Positions 34,160 to 42,271 of a stretch of 64,000 nt of DNA are shown here, piece by piece (the first letter of the stretch is position 1; the number at the start of each line of letters is the position of its first letter). The stretch lies in NCBI GenBank assembly GCA_019637795.1, contig JAHBUY010000009.1, forward strand, positions 124,001 to 188,000, given 5' to 3'. The position numbers and the translations under genes were made by a program. Source of the DNA: a bacterium (GTDB lineage Bacteria > Desulfobacterota > Binatia > HRBIN30 > CADEER01). Below the pieces are notes generated by a model that saw nothing but the letters and a program-made list of their open reading frames with translations, searched no databases and had not been told where the DNA came from.

Positions 34160-35250
34160 AGCTCTGGGCGGTGATGGTGAAAGACGTGCGCCTGATCGCC
34201 CGCGATCGCTCGGCGCTGGTCTCGCTGCTGCTGGTGCCGATCGTCGTCATCGCCGTCATCGCCGAGATCCAGAGCGGCAAGGGCACGCAGGGCATCCCCT
34301 TCCCGATCGTCAACGAGGACGAGGGGCCGGTCGCCAACGCCCTCATCAAGGTGTTCCGCGAGCACCTCGACGTGCGGCTGGTGGACCGCGCCGAGGGCGA
34401 GCGCATGGTCGCCGTCGACAACCGCGCCGCGGCGTTGCTGGTGCTGCCGGCGGGTCTGAGCAAGCGCTACCTCACCAACAAGCCGAGCACCCTCGAGCTG
34501 CTCACCGATCCGGCGGAATGGGAGGAGCTGCAGGCCATCCGGGTCGTCTTCCTGCTCGCCGACCGCGACGCCGCCTCGCTCGGCGATCCGTTCGGCGAGG
34601 AGCTGCTGCACCTCGACGAGAAGAGCCTCACCAGCCGGCACCTGCGCTTCTCCTCGCTCGAACAGCACGTCCCCGGCTTCAGCCTCATGTTCGTGCTGAT
34701 GAGCCTCATCTTCTCGGTCTCGTTCGGGCTGCGCGACGAGGAGGTGTGGGGCACCAGCCACCGCCTGGCCATGGCGCCGGTGTCGCGCGCCGCGGTGCTC
34801 GGCGGCAAGCTGGGCGCCCGCATGCTGGTCGGCATCGCCCAGCTCCTGATCCTGCTCGGCTTCGGACGCCTCGCCTACGGCATGACGCTGGGCGACTCGC
34901 CGGCGGCCCTGCTCGCCGCGGTCGTCTGCATCGTCTTCGCCATGGCGTGCTTCAGCGTCCTGGTCGCCGCCGCCGCCGGCAGCCGCGAGCGCATCATCCC
35001 GATCGGCCTCTCCGCGGTCTTCGTCCTGGCGGCGCTGGGCGGCTGCTGGTGGCCGTTCTTCAACCAGCCGGCGTGGATGCAGACGGCGGGACGCGCCGTG
35101 GTCACCACCTGGTCGATGTTCGCCATCCACGACGTGATGCTGCGCGGCCGGACCCTGCTCGACGTGCTGCCGACGCTCGGCGTGCTGATCGCCTACGGCG
35201 TCGTCTCCTTCGCCATCGGCCTGCGCTGCTTCCGTTACGCGGACACCTGA
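34156..35250 (+). CDS. ABC-2 type permease
   Basis: The 364-residue protein starts at GTG 34156 (GTGA overlap). The first membrane helix (about 22-42) is followed by a periplasmic domain of about 150 residues, then five more helices, i.e. the ABC-2 membrane layout. LEQHVPGFSLMFVLMSLIF and EEVWGTSHRLAMAPVSRAAV precede the membrane core, and TWSMFAIHDVMLRGRTLLDV comes near the end. Such permeases with NatA-like ATPases export drugs, antigens or lipids. It is the last gene of the coupled chain; repeat copy B and a porin gene follow 12 and 84 bases after it. Confidence 0.88.
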   Translation: MKLWAVMVKDVRLIARDRSALVSLLLVPIVVIAVIAEIQSGKGTQGIPFPIVNEDEGPVANALIKVFREHLDVRLVDRAEGERMVAVDNRAAALLVLPAGLSKRYLTNKPSTLELLTDPAEWEELQAIRVVFLLADRDAASLGDPFGEELLHLDEKSLTSRHLRFSSLEQHVPGFSLMFVLMSLIFSVSFGLRDEEVWGTSHRLAMAPVSRAAVLGGKLGARMLVGIAQLLILLGFGRLAYGMTLGDSPAALLAAVVCIVFAMACFSVLVAAAAGSRERIIPIGLSAVFVLAALGGCWWPFFNQPAWMQTAGRAVVTTWSMFAIHDVMLRGRTLLDVLPTLGVLIAYGVVSFAIGLRCFRYADT

Positions 35251-35262
35251 GTGATGAACCCC

Positions 35263-35338
35263 TCACCGCCGAGGCGCAGAGACGCGGAGACCATGTCGTT
35301 GCACTCGCAGTCTCGGCGCCTCCGCGTCTCTGCGGTGA
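35263..35338. repeat. dispersed palindromic repeat, copy B
   Basis: The arms TCACCGCCGAGGCGCAGAGA and TCCGCGTCTCTGCGGTGAAG enclose about 35 bases. They match copy A in nearly every arm position but differ in the loop. GTG 35335, the most plausible start of the porin-like gene downstream, lies in the right arm. Confidence 0.75.
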
Positions 35339-36186
35339 AGCATTCTTTCCGCTTGCTGTGTCTCGTCAGCATCGCTGCCGTTGCGCGGCAGGCATCGGCA
35401 CGGGTCGAGATCGGCGACCTCGACACCCCGCAGGCGGCACGCGAGATCAACCAGCGGGTCACCGATCCGGTCAGCCTGACGTGGTCGTTGAAGACCAAGA
35501 ACACCCTCAACTTCCTGCTGCTCAGCGGGCACGGCAACCACCTGCAGAACCAGTTCCAGTTCCAGCCCACGCTGCCCTGGGCGCTCGGCGACCGGTTCAA
35601 GCTGATCGCGCGGCCGGAATTCACGCTGGTCGACGACACCGCGTTCGTGAACGCCAGCGACCAGGTGCGGCGCACCACCGGCGTCGGCGACACCATCCTC
35701 GATCTGGCGATCGGTCCGCGCTCGGATCCGTGGCTGGTGGCGGTCGGGCCGACGTTCGTGTTCCCGACCGCCAACCTGAAGCACACCGGCCAGGGCATGT
35801 GGCAGGTCGGGCCCGGTGGCGTGCTCGGCTACCGCGTCGAGCGCTGGCTGGCTGGCGTCATCCTGCAGCAGTGGTACTCCTACGCCGGGAACCGATCGAC
35901 GGTGAGCGAGATGCACCTGCAGTACATCGGCAACTACGTGTTCGGCGACGGCTGGAACGTCGGCACGTCGCCGACCATGACCGTGAACTGGAAGAACGCC
36001 CCCGGCGAGCAGGTGACGTTCCCGATCGGCGTCACCGTCGGCAAAGTGGTGCGCCCCTGGACGCTGCCGGTGAAGCTGTCGATCGAAGCCGACTACTGCC
36101 CGGTGCGCTCCCCCGACGCGCCGCAGGCCATCATCCAGCTCACCGTCGCGCCGGTGATCCGCTCGCCGCAGACCGGCGACTGGTGA
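35335..36186 (+). CDS. predicted outer-membrane beta-barrel protein (neuromedin-U-like family)
   Basis: The 283-residue product from GTG 35335 has a signal peptide (KHSFRLLCLVSIAAVARQASA). It then has the family pattern ITDPVSLTWSL-like opening, NQFQFQPTLPWALGDRFKLI, RRTTGVGDTILDLAIGPRSD, FVFPTANLKHTGQGMWQVGP and VLGYRVERWLAGVILQQWYS, with several aromatic-ended beta strands. It is a relative of the protein at 21987-22835 and may be a porin for hydrophobic or aromatic molecules. In-frame starts further upstream (ATG 35254) would translate the palindromic repeat as protein. The start codon used here sits in the repeat, and the Shine-Dalgarno must be repeat sequence too. Confidence 0.68.
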   Translation: MKHSFRLLCLVSIAAVARQASARVEIGDLDTPQAAREINQRVTDPVSLTWSLKTKNTLNFLLLSGHGNHLQNQFQFQPTLPWALGDRFKLIARPEFTLVDDTAFVNASDQVRRTTGVGDTILDLAIGPRSDPWLVAVGPTFVFPTANLKHTGQGMWQVGPGGVLGYRVERWLAGVILQQWYSYAGNRSTVSEMHLQYIGNYVFGDGWNVGTSPTMTVNWKNAPGEQVTFPIGVTVGKVVRPWTLPVKLSIEADYCPVRSPDAPQAIIQLTVAPVIRSPQTGDW

Positions 36187-36208
36187 TCGCGTCGGAAAGG
36201 ACGACCCC

Positions 36209-36778
36209 ATGCGCGCACTGGCGATCCGCCTCACCGCCGCCGCCGGCCTGCTGGCGGCGGGCTGCAACCCGTACATGGCCGCGGTGGGCGTGGTGACGCA
36301 GACCTACGGCGTCGCCACCGACGTGCGGCCCGTGTCGGTGCAGCTCTCGGACGACGAGATCGAAGCCAAGCTCAAGGCCGCCCTGCTGGAATCGCCGGTG
36401 CCGGGGACCGGCAGCCTCTCGGCCTACTGCCGCCAGGGCGTCGTCGTCCTCGCCGGCGTGGTGCCGCCGGGCTCGGACGCCGGCCGCGCCGCGGTGCGCA
36501 TCGCCCGCGCCACCCCCGGAGTCGCGCGCGTCGAGACCTTCTTCGTCGATTCCGAGCCCGACGAGGCCGCTGACCTCGAGCTCGAGGGCAAGGTGAAGGC
36601 GGCGCTGATCGCCGATCCCAACCTGGTCGCCGGCCAGGTCGACATCAACGTCTACTCCGGCCACGTCATCCTGGTCGGCGTCGCCAGCAGCGTCGAGCAG
36701 ATCGACGAGTTCGTCGCCGACGCCCGCGCCGTCCCCGGCGTGCTGTCGGTGCGCTCGTACATCCAGTTGCCGGACTGA
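36209..36778 (+). CDS. BON-domain lipoprotein
   Basis: The 189-residue lipoprotein has a signal with LLAAGCNPYMAA (Cys19). Two BON domains follow at about 45-115 and 120-187, each ending in a Gly-rich strand pattern: VVLAGVVPPGSDAGRAAVRI and VILVGVASSVEQIDEFVADA. BON lipoproteins such as E. coli OsmY or DolP bind anionic phospholipids and protect the outer membrane under osmotic or detergent stress. It follows the beta-barrel gene by 22 bases and may share its transcript. An AAAGGA sits before ATG 36209. Confidence 0.8.
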   Translation: MRALAIRLTAAAGLLAAGCNPYMAAVGVVTQTYGVATDVRPVSVQLSDDEIEAKLKAALLESPVPGTGSLSAYCRQGVVVLAGVVPPGSDAGRAAVRIARATPGVARVETFFVDSEPDEAADLELEGKVKAALIADPNLVAGQVDINVYSGHVILVGVASSVEQIDEFVADARAVPGVLSVRSYIQLPD

Positions 36779-37013
36779 CGCGCCACCACGGATCGTACGG
36801 ATGCCGTCGGCGTGGCGTTGCCGCCCCAGGCGGGGAAGCCGTTCGGGGCGTCGCGTCCCCGGTCGAGGACGTCGGCGTCAGGCGGCGCGACTCCGCCGGA
36901 TCGACCGCTGACCGACGCCATCTCCCTTCGGCGGCTCCCAGCGGCAGCCCGAGGTGATGCCGGCGGCGTCACGCGCCGCGGCGCGACTCGCGGCGCGACC
37001 GTCCGCCGCTGCT

Positions 37014-37029
37014 GCGGCCAGAAGGCCGC
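37014..37029 (-). terminator. hairpin between convergent genes
   Basis: GCGGCC (37014-37019) and GGCCGC (37024-37029) flank an AGAA loop, a perfect 6-bp stem located four bases after the stop of the minus-strand lipoprotein gene. No U-tract follows on either strand, so termination activity is uncertain. Confidence 0.3.
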
Positions 37030-37033
37030 CCGA

Positions 37034-37540
37034 CTACTTCGTGTATTTGATCAACTGGCCGGTGACCACCTTGACGTTGATGTCGCTGGTGGCGCCGGTG
37101 GTGGTGACACCGCCGGCGGTGACCGTCGTTCCACGCAGGTTGCCGCTGTCGTCGACACCGAGCTGCGAGGTTTCCGTCGTGCGGACCTGCGTATCCGTCT
37201 TCGTCGAGGTGCCGATCCGCTCCCGACCGGTGCCCAGGATGATCACCCCGTCGGCTCCCTCCGCCTGAGCCTTCTCGACGAGCTCCTTCTGGATCCGGTC
37301 GAAGGAGAAGATCTCGTCCCCCTGACTGCGCACCTCGCCCATCACGGTGTACGGACGCGACACGTCCTTGGCGTCGAAGTACACGTCGACGTGCGACGTC
37401 GGCGCATACGACCGGCCGACGTACTCACTGGAGAGGCACCCGGCCAGTGTGGCCGAGAGCAGCGCGGTCGCGCACACGCGAGGCAGCCGGAGCGCGAGGC
37501 GTGCCGCGTCGACGGACTGGCGAAGAGGACTTGGCCACAT
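37034..37540 (-). CDS. lipoprotein of unknown function
   Basis: The 168-residue product has a clear lipoprotein signal (VCATALLSATLAGCLSSEYV, Cys29). A mixed alpha/beta body follows, in which VMGEVRSQGDEIFSFDRIQK and ELVEKAQAEGADGVIILGTG repeat a pattern known from small periplasmic lipoproteins of unclear role (helix plus GADGVIIL strand). The C-terminal third is Thr/Val/Gly-rich. ATG 37540 has a GGAGG six bases upstream; earlier in-frame starts lack one. It faces the BON lipoprotein gene and is transcribed away from the acyl-CoA dehydrogenase region. Confidence 0.6.
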   Translation of the reverse strand: MWPSPLRQSVDAARLALRLPRVCATALLSATLAGCLSSEYVGRSYAPTSHVDVYFDAKDVSRPYTVMGEVRSQGDEIFSFDRIQKELVEKAQAEGADGVIILGTGRERIGTSTKTDTQVRTTETSQLGVDDSGNLRGTTVTAGGVTTTGATSDINVKVVTGQLIKYTK

Positions 37541-37880
37541 GGAGACCTCCGGTCGAGCTGTTCTGCCGGCCACGAGACGGACCCGTTACACGGACCGTTC
37601 CGGGGATTCAAACCTGGGGCTCGGCAGGCGTCGCTGCGGGGTTTGACGGGCGTGTCGCTGCCGCCTGGGTCGGTCATGGTTCTGGCCCGTTCCACGCGTT
37701 GACCCGCGATCGGCCGACCGTGAACCGGCGCCGCGGCGCGCGGTCCGCCGGCCGGCCGTGCCACGGCCCCTGGGGGCGAAGAGGCTCCCGGAGAAGCGGG
37801 AGTGGACCCACAGCAGCCCAGGCGTTCAGCGCCGGCGACGGCTGAGCAGCGTCGCCACGGCCTCGTAACGAGTCCGCCGC
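37541..37880. other. intergenic region without a gene
   Basis: These 340 bases lie between the lipoprotein start and the end of the acyl-CoA dehydrogenase gene. They include a sequence resembling a tRNA T-loop at about 37609-37626, but no cloverleaf can be drawn. Small open frames lack ribosome sites. A promoter for the lipoprotein must lie here on the minus strand, though no -35/-10 pair is convincing. Confidence 0.4.
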
Positions 37881-39029
37881 TCACCCCAGTCCCAGCCGGC
37901 GGGCGATGATCACCTTCATGATCTCGTTCGTACCGGCGTAGATCGACTGCACGGCGGCGTCGGCGTAGTCCATGGCCAGCGGGTATTCGAGCATGAACCC
38001 GTAGCCGCCGAAGAGCTGCAGGCACTCGCTGGTCAGGCGCTTCTGCAGGTCGGTGGTCCACCACTTCGCCATGCTGACCTCGGTGACGATGTCGTCGCCG
38101 CGCACGTGCGCCGCCAGCAGCTTGTCGATGAACGCCTGCCCGACCTCGACCTCGGTGGCCAGCTCGGCGAGGCGGAACTGGGTGTTCTGGAAGCCCGCGA
38201 TCGGCTGCCCGAACGCCGTCCGCTCCTTGGTATAGGCGATGGTGTCGAGCAGGGCGCGCCGGCACGAGGCGATGGAGGCGACGGCGATGCTCAGCCGCTC
38301 CTGCTGCAACTGCTCCATCAACTGGACGAAGCCGCGGCCCTCGACGCCGAGCAGGTTCGATACCGGCACGCGGCAGTCCTCGAAGGCGAGCTCGCTGGTG
38401 TCCTGGCCGCGCAGACCGAGCTTGTCGAGCTTGCGGCCGCGCACGAAGCCGGGCGTGTCGGCCTCGACCAGGATCAGGCTGATGCCCCTGTGCGCCGGCT
38501 GCGCGTCCGGGTCGGTCTTGCAGACGACGACGAAGAGGTCGCCGATCTGGCCGTTGGAGATGAACGTCTTGCTGCCGTTGATGACGTAGTGGTCGCCGTC
38601 GCGGCGGGCGCGGGTCTGCACGTTGGCGAGGTCCGACCCGGTGCCCGGCTCGGTCATGGCGATGCCGAGCAGGATCTCGCCGGCGATCGCGCCCGGCACC
38701 CAGCGCCGCTTCTGTTCCTCGCTGCCGTAGTGCAGCAGGTAGGGCATGACGATGTCCGAGTGCAGCGAGATCATCATCGCGTGCGCCCGGATGTCGGCCA
38801 TCTCCTCGATGATGATGGCGTCGTAGAGGAAATCGCCGCCCGACCCGCCGTACGCCACCGGCTGGTTGGCGCCGAGGAAGCCCGCCGCGCCGGTCTTGCG
38901 CCAGGTCTCGCGGTCGCTCATGCCGCGCTCGTTCCACTGCGCGACGCGCGGCGCGATCTCCTTCTCGGCGAACTTGCGGAACTGCTCGCGGAAGAGGTCG
39001 TGCTCGGGAGAGAAGAGGTCTCGCTTCAT
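37881..39029 (-). CDS. acyl-CoA dehydrogenase
   Basis: The 382-residue flavoprotein matches short- to medium-chain acyl-CoA dehydrogenases in length. It shows the substrate/flavin strand LLGIAMTEPGTGSDLANVQT, then HYVINGSKTFISNGQIGDLF, RLSIAVASIASCRRALLDTI with YTKERTAFGQPI, and a C-terminal QLFGGYGFMLEYPLAMDYAD with IYAGTNEIMKVIIAR. It would introduce the alpha-beta double bond in beta-oxidation and pass electrons to ETF. ATG 39029 lies only three bases from palindromic repeat copy D, so its ribosome site is repeat sequence (GGTGAG). Confidence 0.92.
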   Translation of the reverse strand: MKRDLFSPEHDLFREQFRKFAEKEIAPRVAQWNERGMSDRETWRKTGAAGFLGANQPVAYGGSGGDFLYDAIIIEEMADIRAHAMMISLHSDIVMPYLLHYGSEEQKRRWVPGAIAGEILLGIAMTEPGTGSDLANVQTRARRDGDHYVINGSKTFISNGQIGDLFVVVCKTDPDAQPAHRGISLILVEADTPGFVRGRKLDKLGLRGQDTSELAFEDCRVPVSNLLGVEGRGFVQLMEQLQQERLSIAVASIASCRRALLDTIAYTKERTAFGQPIAGFQNTQFRLAELATEVEVGQAFIDKLLAAHVRGDDIVTEVSMAKWWTTDLQKRLTSECLQLFGGYGFMLEYPLAMDYADAAVQSIYAGTNEIMKVIIARRLGLG

Positions 39030-39032
39030 GGC

Positions 39033-39099
39033 TCACCACGGAGGAACACGGAGGGAAAACCAGACGGACACAGAGGACCCTGCGTCCCTCCGTGGTGAA
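39033..39099. repeat. dispersed palindromic repeat, copy D (variant)
   Basis: The arms TCACCACGGAGGAACACGGA and TCCCTCCGTGGTGAA are inverted copies. They differ from copies A and B (TCACCGCGGAGACGC) by substitutions of the same spacing. The element ends three bases upstream of the acyl-CoA dehydrogenase start codon and is immediately followed by the MITE-like element. Confidence 0.65.
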
Positions 39100-39105
39100 A
39101 AGCAA

Positions 39106-39273
39106 CCTAGTGTCCCGAGTCGGAAGTTCGTCACCTATTTCGCCGGCCCTCGACGCCCCTGGCTGCGTTGCCCCTCCTTGGAATATTCCCGATATTCCTG
39201 CGTCGGGACGCCTTGGCAGGGGCGCCGATTGCTTGCCGAAATAGGCAACGAACTTCCAACTCGGGACACTAGG
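39106..39273. mobile_element. 168-bp MITE-like element
   Basis: Terminal inverted repeats of 37 bases lie at 39106-39142 and 39237-39273; they open CCTAGTGTCCCGAGT and match at 34 of 37 positions. The centre (GGAATATTCCCGATATTCC) is itself palindromic, so the whole element can fold into a long hairpin. Nothing inside encodes a transposase. CTAG within each terminus could be a target duplication. It interrupts the region between two minus-strand genes and supplies the stop codon of the downstream one. Confidence 0.72.
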
Positions 39274-39601
39274 CGGTGCGCTTGCGGCGGCGCGGCGCCG
39301 CCTTCTTGCGCGTCGTCGTGGCGCGGCGGCGCGGCGCCGCCTTCTTCGCGGCGCCCGCCGGCTTGGCCGCGGCGCCCTCGAGGCTGCGGCGCAGCTCGTG
39401 CACGTACTTCTCGACCTGCGTCGCGATGTCGACGCCGTTCTTGCGCAGCATGTCGGCCAGCTTGCGCAGGCGATCAGCGACCTGCTGCAGGTTCTTCGGC
39501 GCCGCCTTGGCGCGCTTCTCGAAGTCGCGCCGCAACTGCCGCGCCGCCTTCTCGACGTCCCTGATCAGCTTGTTGATCCGCTCCCTGGGTCCTGCCGCCA
39601 T
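39269..39601 (-). CDS. histone-H1-like Lys/Arg/Ala-rich protein
   Basis: The 110-residue product starts at ATG 39601 behind GGGAGG. Residues 1-72 are helical with heptad-like Leu/Arg (RERINKLIRDVEKAARQLRR; LADMLRKNGVDIATQVEKYV). Residues about 75-110 are a basic tail, PAGAAKKAAPRRRATTTRKK, as in bacterial H1-like and phasin-like proteins that bind DNA or polyhydroxyalkanoate granules. The stop codon TAG (39271-39269 on the minus strand) is part of the CCTAG terminus of the MITE-like element, so the tail was probably longer before insertion. A longer frame from 39649 would run through an intergenic repeat and lacks a ribosome site. Confidence 0.6.
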   Translation of the reverse strand: MAAGPRERINKLIRDVEKAARQLRRDFEKRAKAAPKNLQQVADRLRKLADMLRKNGVDIATQVEKYVHELRRSLEGAAAKPAGAAKKAAPRRRATTTRKKAAPRRRKRTA

Positions 39602-39649
39602 GTCGGTCCTCCCTCGGTAGACGTGGGCGCTGTAAAGCACAGAAGTCAT

Positions 39650-39773
39650 CGGCTGTCAGCTCTCGGCTTCTCGGCCGCCATCTGTCAGCTCGCGGCCTTC
39701 GGCGATCGATCCGCAGTGCATGTAGCGTTCCGTCCCCGCCACCGGCACCCCTCGATCCGAGAGCCGACATCCG
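39650..39773. repeat. third palindromic repeat family
   Basis: CGGCTGTCAGCTCTCGG (39650-39666) and CCGAGAGCCGACATCCG (39757-39773) are inverted copies with two mismatches, separated by about 90 bases. Further short copies of CTGTCAGCTC occur between them. It lies between the H1-like gene and mutS2. Confidence 0.5.
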
Positions 39774-39804
39774 AGCGCTGACCGCCGACGGCGGCCGTTC
39801 CGCC

Positions 39805-42147
39805 TCAGCGCAGCGTCGCCACCGTCACCCCGGCACCCCCTTCGTTGGCTTCGCCGCCGCGGAAGCCGGCGCAGTAGGGCGAGGTCGCGAGGTGGTCCTG
39901 GATGGCGCGGCGCAGGGCGCCGCTGCCAATGCCGTGGACGATGCGCACGGTGTCCTGGCCGGCGCGGACGGCGCGATCGAGGAAGCCCTCGAGTCGCTCC
40001 AGCGCGTCGCGGGCGCGCAGGCCGATGACGTTCAGCTCGCCGAGGCCGCGCTCCTCGCTCGCCGACGCGATGGCGACGCTGGCACGCGGCGCGGCGGCGG
40101 CGGCAATGCGGCGCAACTGGCCCGCCGGCACCTCGAAGCGCATGGTGCCGCGTTGGATCCAGGCGCGGGCGCCATCGACCGCGAGCAGCTCGCCCTCGAT
40201 GCCGCGGTCGCCGACCGCGACGGTGTCGCCCACCGCCACCTCCCCGCTCGCCGCCGGCGCCGCGCGCGGCGGCGGCGCGGCGTCCGCGAGCTGCTCGCGC
40301 GCCGCGATGGCCGCCTCCTGCTCGCGGGTGAAACGGTCCAGCGCGGCACGCGCTTCGACCACGCCGCGCACCCCCTCGAGCTGGGCGCGGCCCTCGGCCT
40401 TGAGCTGGCGCAGGAAGGCGCGCGCTTCGCGCACCTCGGCCTGCCAGGCGCCGCGGCGGCGTTCGCGGAGCTCGCCGAGCAGGCGCGCCGATTCGGCCGC
40501 GTTCTCCTCCTGGATGCGCGCCTGCTCGGCGGCGGCGCCGAGGCGCGCCGCGAGCGCGGCGCGGGTGCGCTCGAGGCGCTCGAGGGCGGCGTTCAGGAGG
40601 CGCGCCTGTGCCGGCTGGACGCTCGCCGCGGTGTCGAGGATCGCCTCCGGCAGGCCGAGGCGGCGCGCGATCGGCAGCGCCAGGCTGCGGCCGATCGAAT
40701 CGTAGACCAGGCGATAGCGCGGCGTCAGCGACTCGACGTCGACGTCCACCGCCGCCACGGCGCAGCGCGGGTCCTCGAGCGCCAGCAGCTTGACCGGCGT
40801 GTAGTGGGTGGTCAGCGCGAGATGCGCGCCCTGGTCGTCGAACCAGCGCAGCAGGCCGACGGCGAGCGCCGCGCCCTCCTCGGGATCGGTGCCGACGCCG
40901 GGCTCGTCGAGCAGCACCAGCGCGCCGCGCGCGCCGGCGGCGGCGATCTCGCGCAGGTTCGCCACGTGCGCCGAGAAGGTCGAGAGGTTGCGTTCGATGT
41001 TCTGCTCGTCGCCGACGTCGGCGTAGATCGCCGCGAAGCACGGCAGGCGCGCGCCCTCGGCGGCGGGGATCAACACGCCGCTCTGCGCCATCAACGCGCA
41101 CAGTCCGAGCGTCTTCAGCGCCACCGTCTTGCCGCCGGTGTTCGGGCCGGTGACCACCAGCACGCGCCGGTCGGCGGGGAGCAGGACGTCGATCGGCGTC
41201 ACCGGCCGGCCGGTGAAGAGCAGCCCGGGGTGGCGGGCCTCGCGCAGCTCGACCGCGTAGTCGCTGAAGCGCGGGCGCGTGCAGCGGTAGGCGCGGGCGA
41301 AGCGGGCGGCGGCCACCAGGCAGTCGACCTCGACCAGGGCGTCGATGCTGTCGCTGATCGCCGCGTGCCCGGCGCCGGCCAGCCCGGTGAGATCGGCGAG
41401 GATGCGCTGCACGATCAGCTCCTCCTCGCGCGTCGCCAGCAGCAGCTCGTTGTTCATCTCGACCGCGAACAGCGGCTCGACGAAGAGCGTCTCGCCAGAG
41501 ACGGAGCGATCCTGCACCACGCCCGGCATCTGGCTCACCGCCGCCGCGCGCACCGGGACGACGAAGCGGTTGTTGCGCAGGGTGACGTACTGGTCGCCGA
41601 TGACGTCGGCGAGACCGCGCCGCGCCACCAGCTCTTCCAGCTTGCGCTGCAGGCCGTCGCGCAGCCGGCGGATCGTGGCGCGCACGCGCGCCAGCGCCGG
41701 GCTGGCGGCGTCGAGCACGTTGCCGTCGTCATCCAGCGCCCGCCCGAGCTCGGCTTCCAGGGCGGGAAAGGCGACCAGGCGCTCGGCGAGGCCGGCGAGC
41801 GTCGGCGCCGCCTCGCCGTGGCGGCGGAAGAAGGCGCCGGCGGCGCGGATCGCCGCCAGGGTGTCGCGCACGGCGACCAGCGCCCTGCCGTCGAGCACGA
41901 AGCCCTCGTGCGCCGCGCTGCGGAGCTGCGGCCGCACGTCGGCGAATGCCGGCAGCGGCGGATCGCCGTGCCGCTCGAGCAGCCGGTGCAGCTCCCAGGC
42001 GCGGTCGAGCGCGCGGTCGGCGGCGGCGCGATCCGCGATCGGCGCCAGCGTCCGGCACCGCTCCCGCCCGGCCGGCGAGGCGGCGAGCTCCGCCAGCCGC
42101 GCCGTGACGCGCGGAAAGTCGAGAGCGACGAGATCGCGCGGCCGCAT
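39805..42147 (-). CDS. mutS2: MutS2, recombination-suppressing/ribosome-rescue ATPase
   Basis: The 780-residue protein is complete for MutS2. The N-terminal helical lever domain runs to about residue 290. The MutS-type ATPase has Walker A at 334-341 (GPNTGGKT), then DEQNIERNLSTFSAHVANLR and LVLLDEPGVGTDPEEGAALA (Walker B), with TTHYTPVK. A coiled-coil KOW-like region leads to a C-terminal Smr nuclease domain (LNVIGLRARDALERLEGFLD; RIVHGIGSGALR). It lacks the mismatch-recognition domain of MutS. Known members split D-loops to limit homologous recombination, or split collided ribosomes. ATG 42147 is preferred over longer in-frame versions. It is a single gene, not part of a visible operon. Confidence 0.92.
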   Translation of the reverse strand: MRPRDLVALDFPRVTARLAELAASPAGRERCRTLAPIADRAAADRALDRAWELHRLLERHGDPPLPAFADVRPQLRSAAHEGFVLDGRALVAVRDTLAAIRAAGAFFRRHGEAAPTLAGLAERLVAFPALEAELGRALDDDGNVLDAASPALARVRATIRRLRDGLQRKLEELVARRGLADVIGDQYVTLRNNRFVVPVRAAAVSQMPGVVQDRSVSGETLFVEPLFAVEMNNELLLATREEELIVQRILADLTGLAGAGHAAISDSIDALVEVDCLVAAARFARAYRCTRPRFSDYAVELREARHPGLLFTGRPVTPIDVLLPADRRVLVVTGPNTGGKTVALKTLGLCALMAQSGVLIPAAEGARLPCFAAIYADVGDEQNIERNLSTFSAHVANLREIAAAGARGALVLLDEPGVGTDPEEGAALAVGLLRWFDDQGAHLALTTHYTPVKLLALEDPRCAVAAVDVDVESLTPRYRLVYDSIGRSLALPIARRLGLPEAILDTAASVQPAQARLLNAALERLERTRAALAARLGAAAEQARIQEENAAESARLLGELRERRRGAWQAEVREARAFLRQLKAEGRAQLEGVRGVVEARAALDRFTREQEAAIAAREQLADAAPPPRAAPAASGEVAVGDTVAVGDRGIEGELLAVDGARAWIQRGTMRFEVPAGQLRRIAAAAAPRASVAIASASEERGLGELNVIGLRARDALERLEGFLDRAVRAGQDTVRIVHGIGSGALRRAIQDHLATSPYCAGFRGGEANEGGAGVTVATLR

Positions 42148-42271
42148 GCCGCCGACGCTTACCTGCCGTCCCTGCCCTTCGCCACCCTGACGACGCGGCA
42201 CGACGGCGCCGCCCGGCGCCTCGCGCGCCGCCGCGGGCGGCCGGCGTTGACACCGCCTTCGGCTGGCGGCC

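Noticed and set aside
37609..37626. A T-loop-like sequence suggesting a tRNA
   Set aside because: Neither strand offers matching stem sequences at acceptor and anticodon distances, and the loop has a T or A where C or T is invariant.
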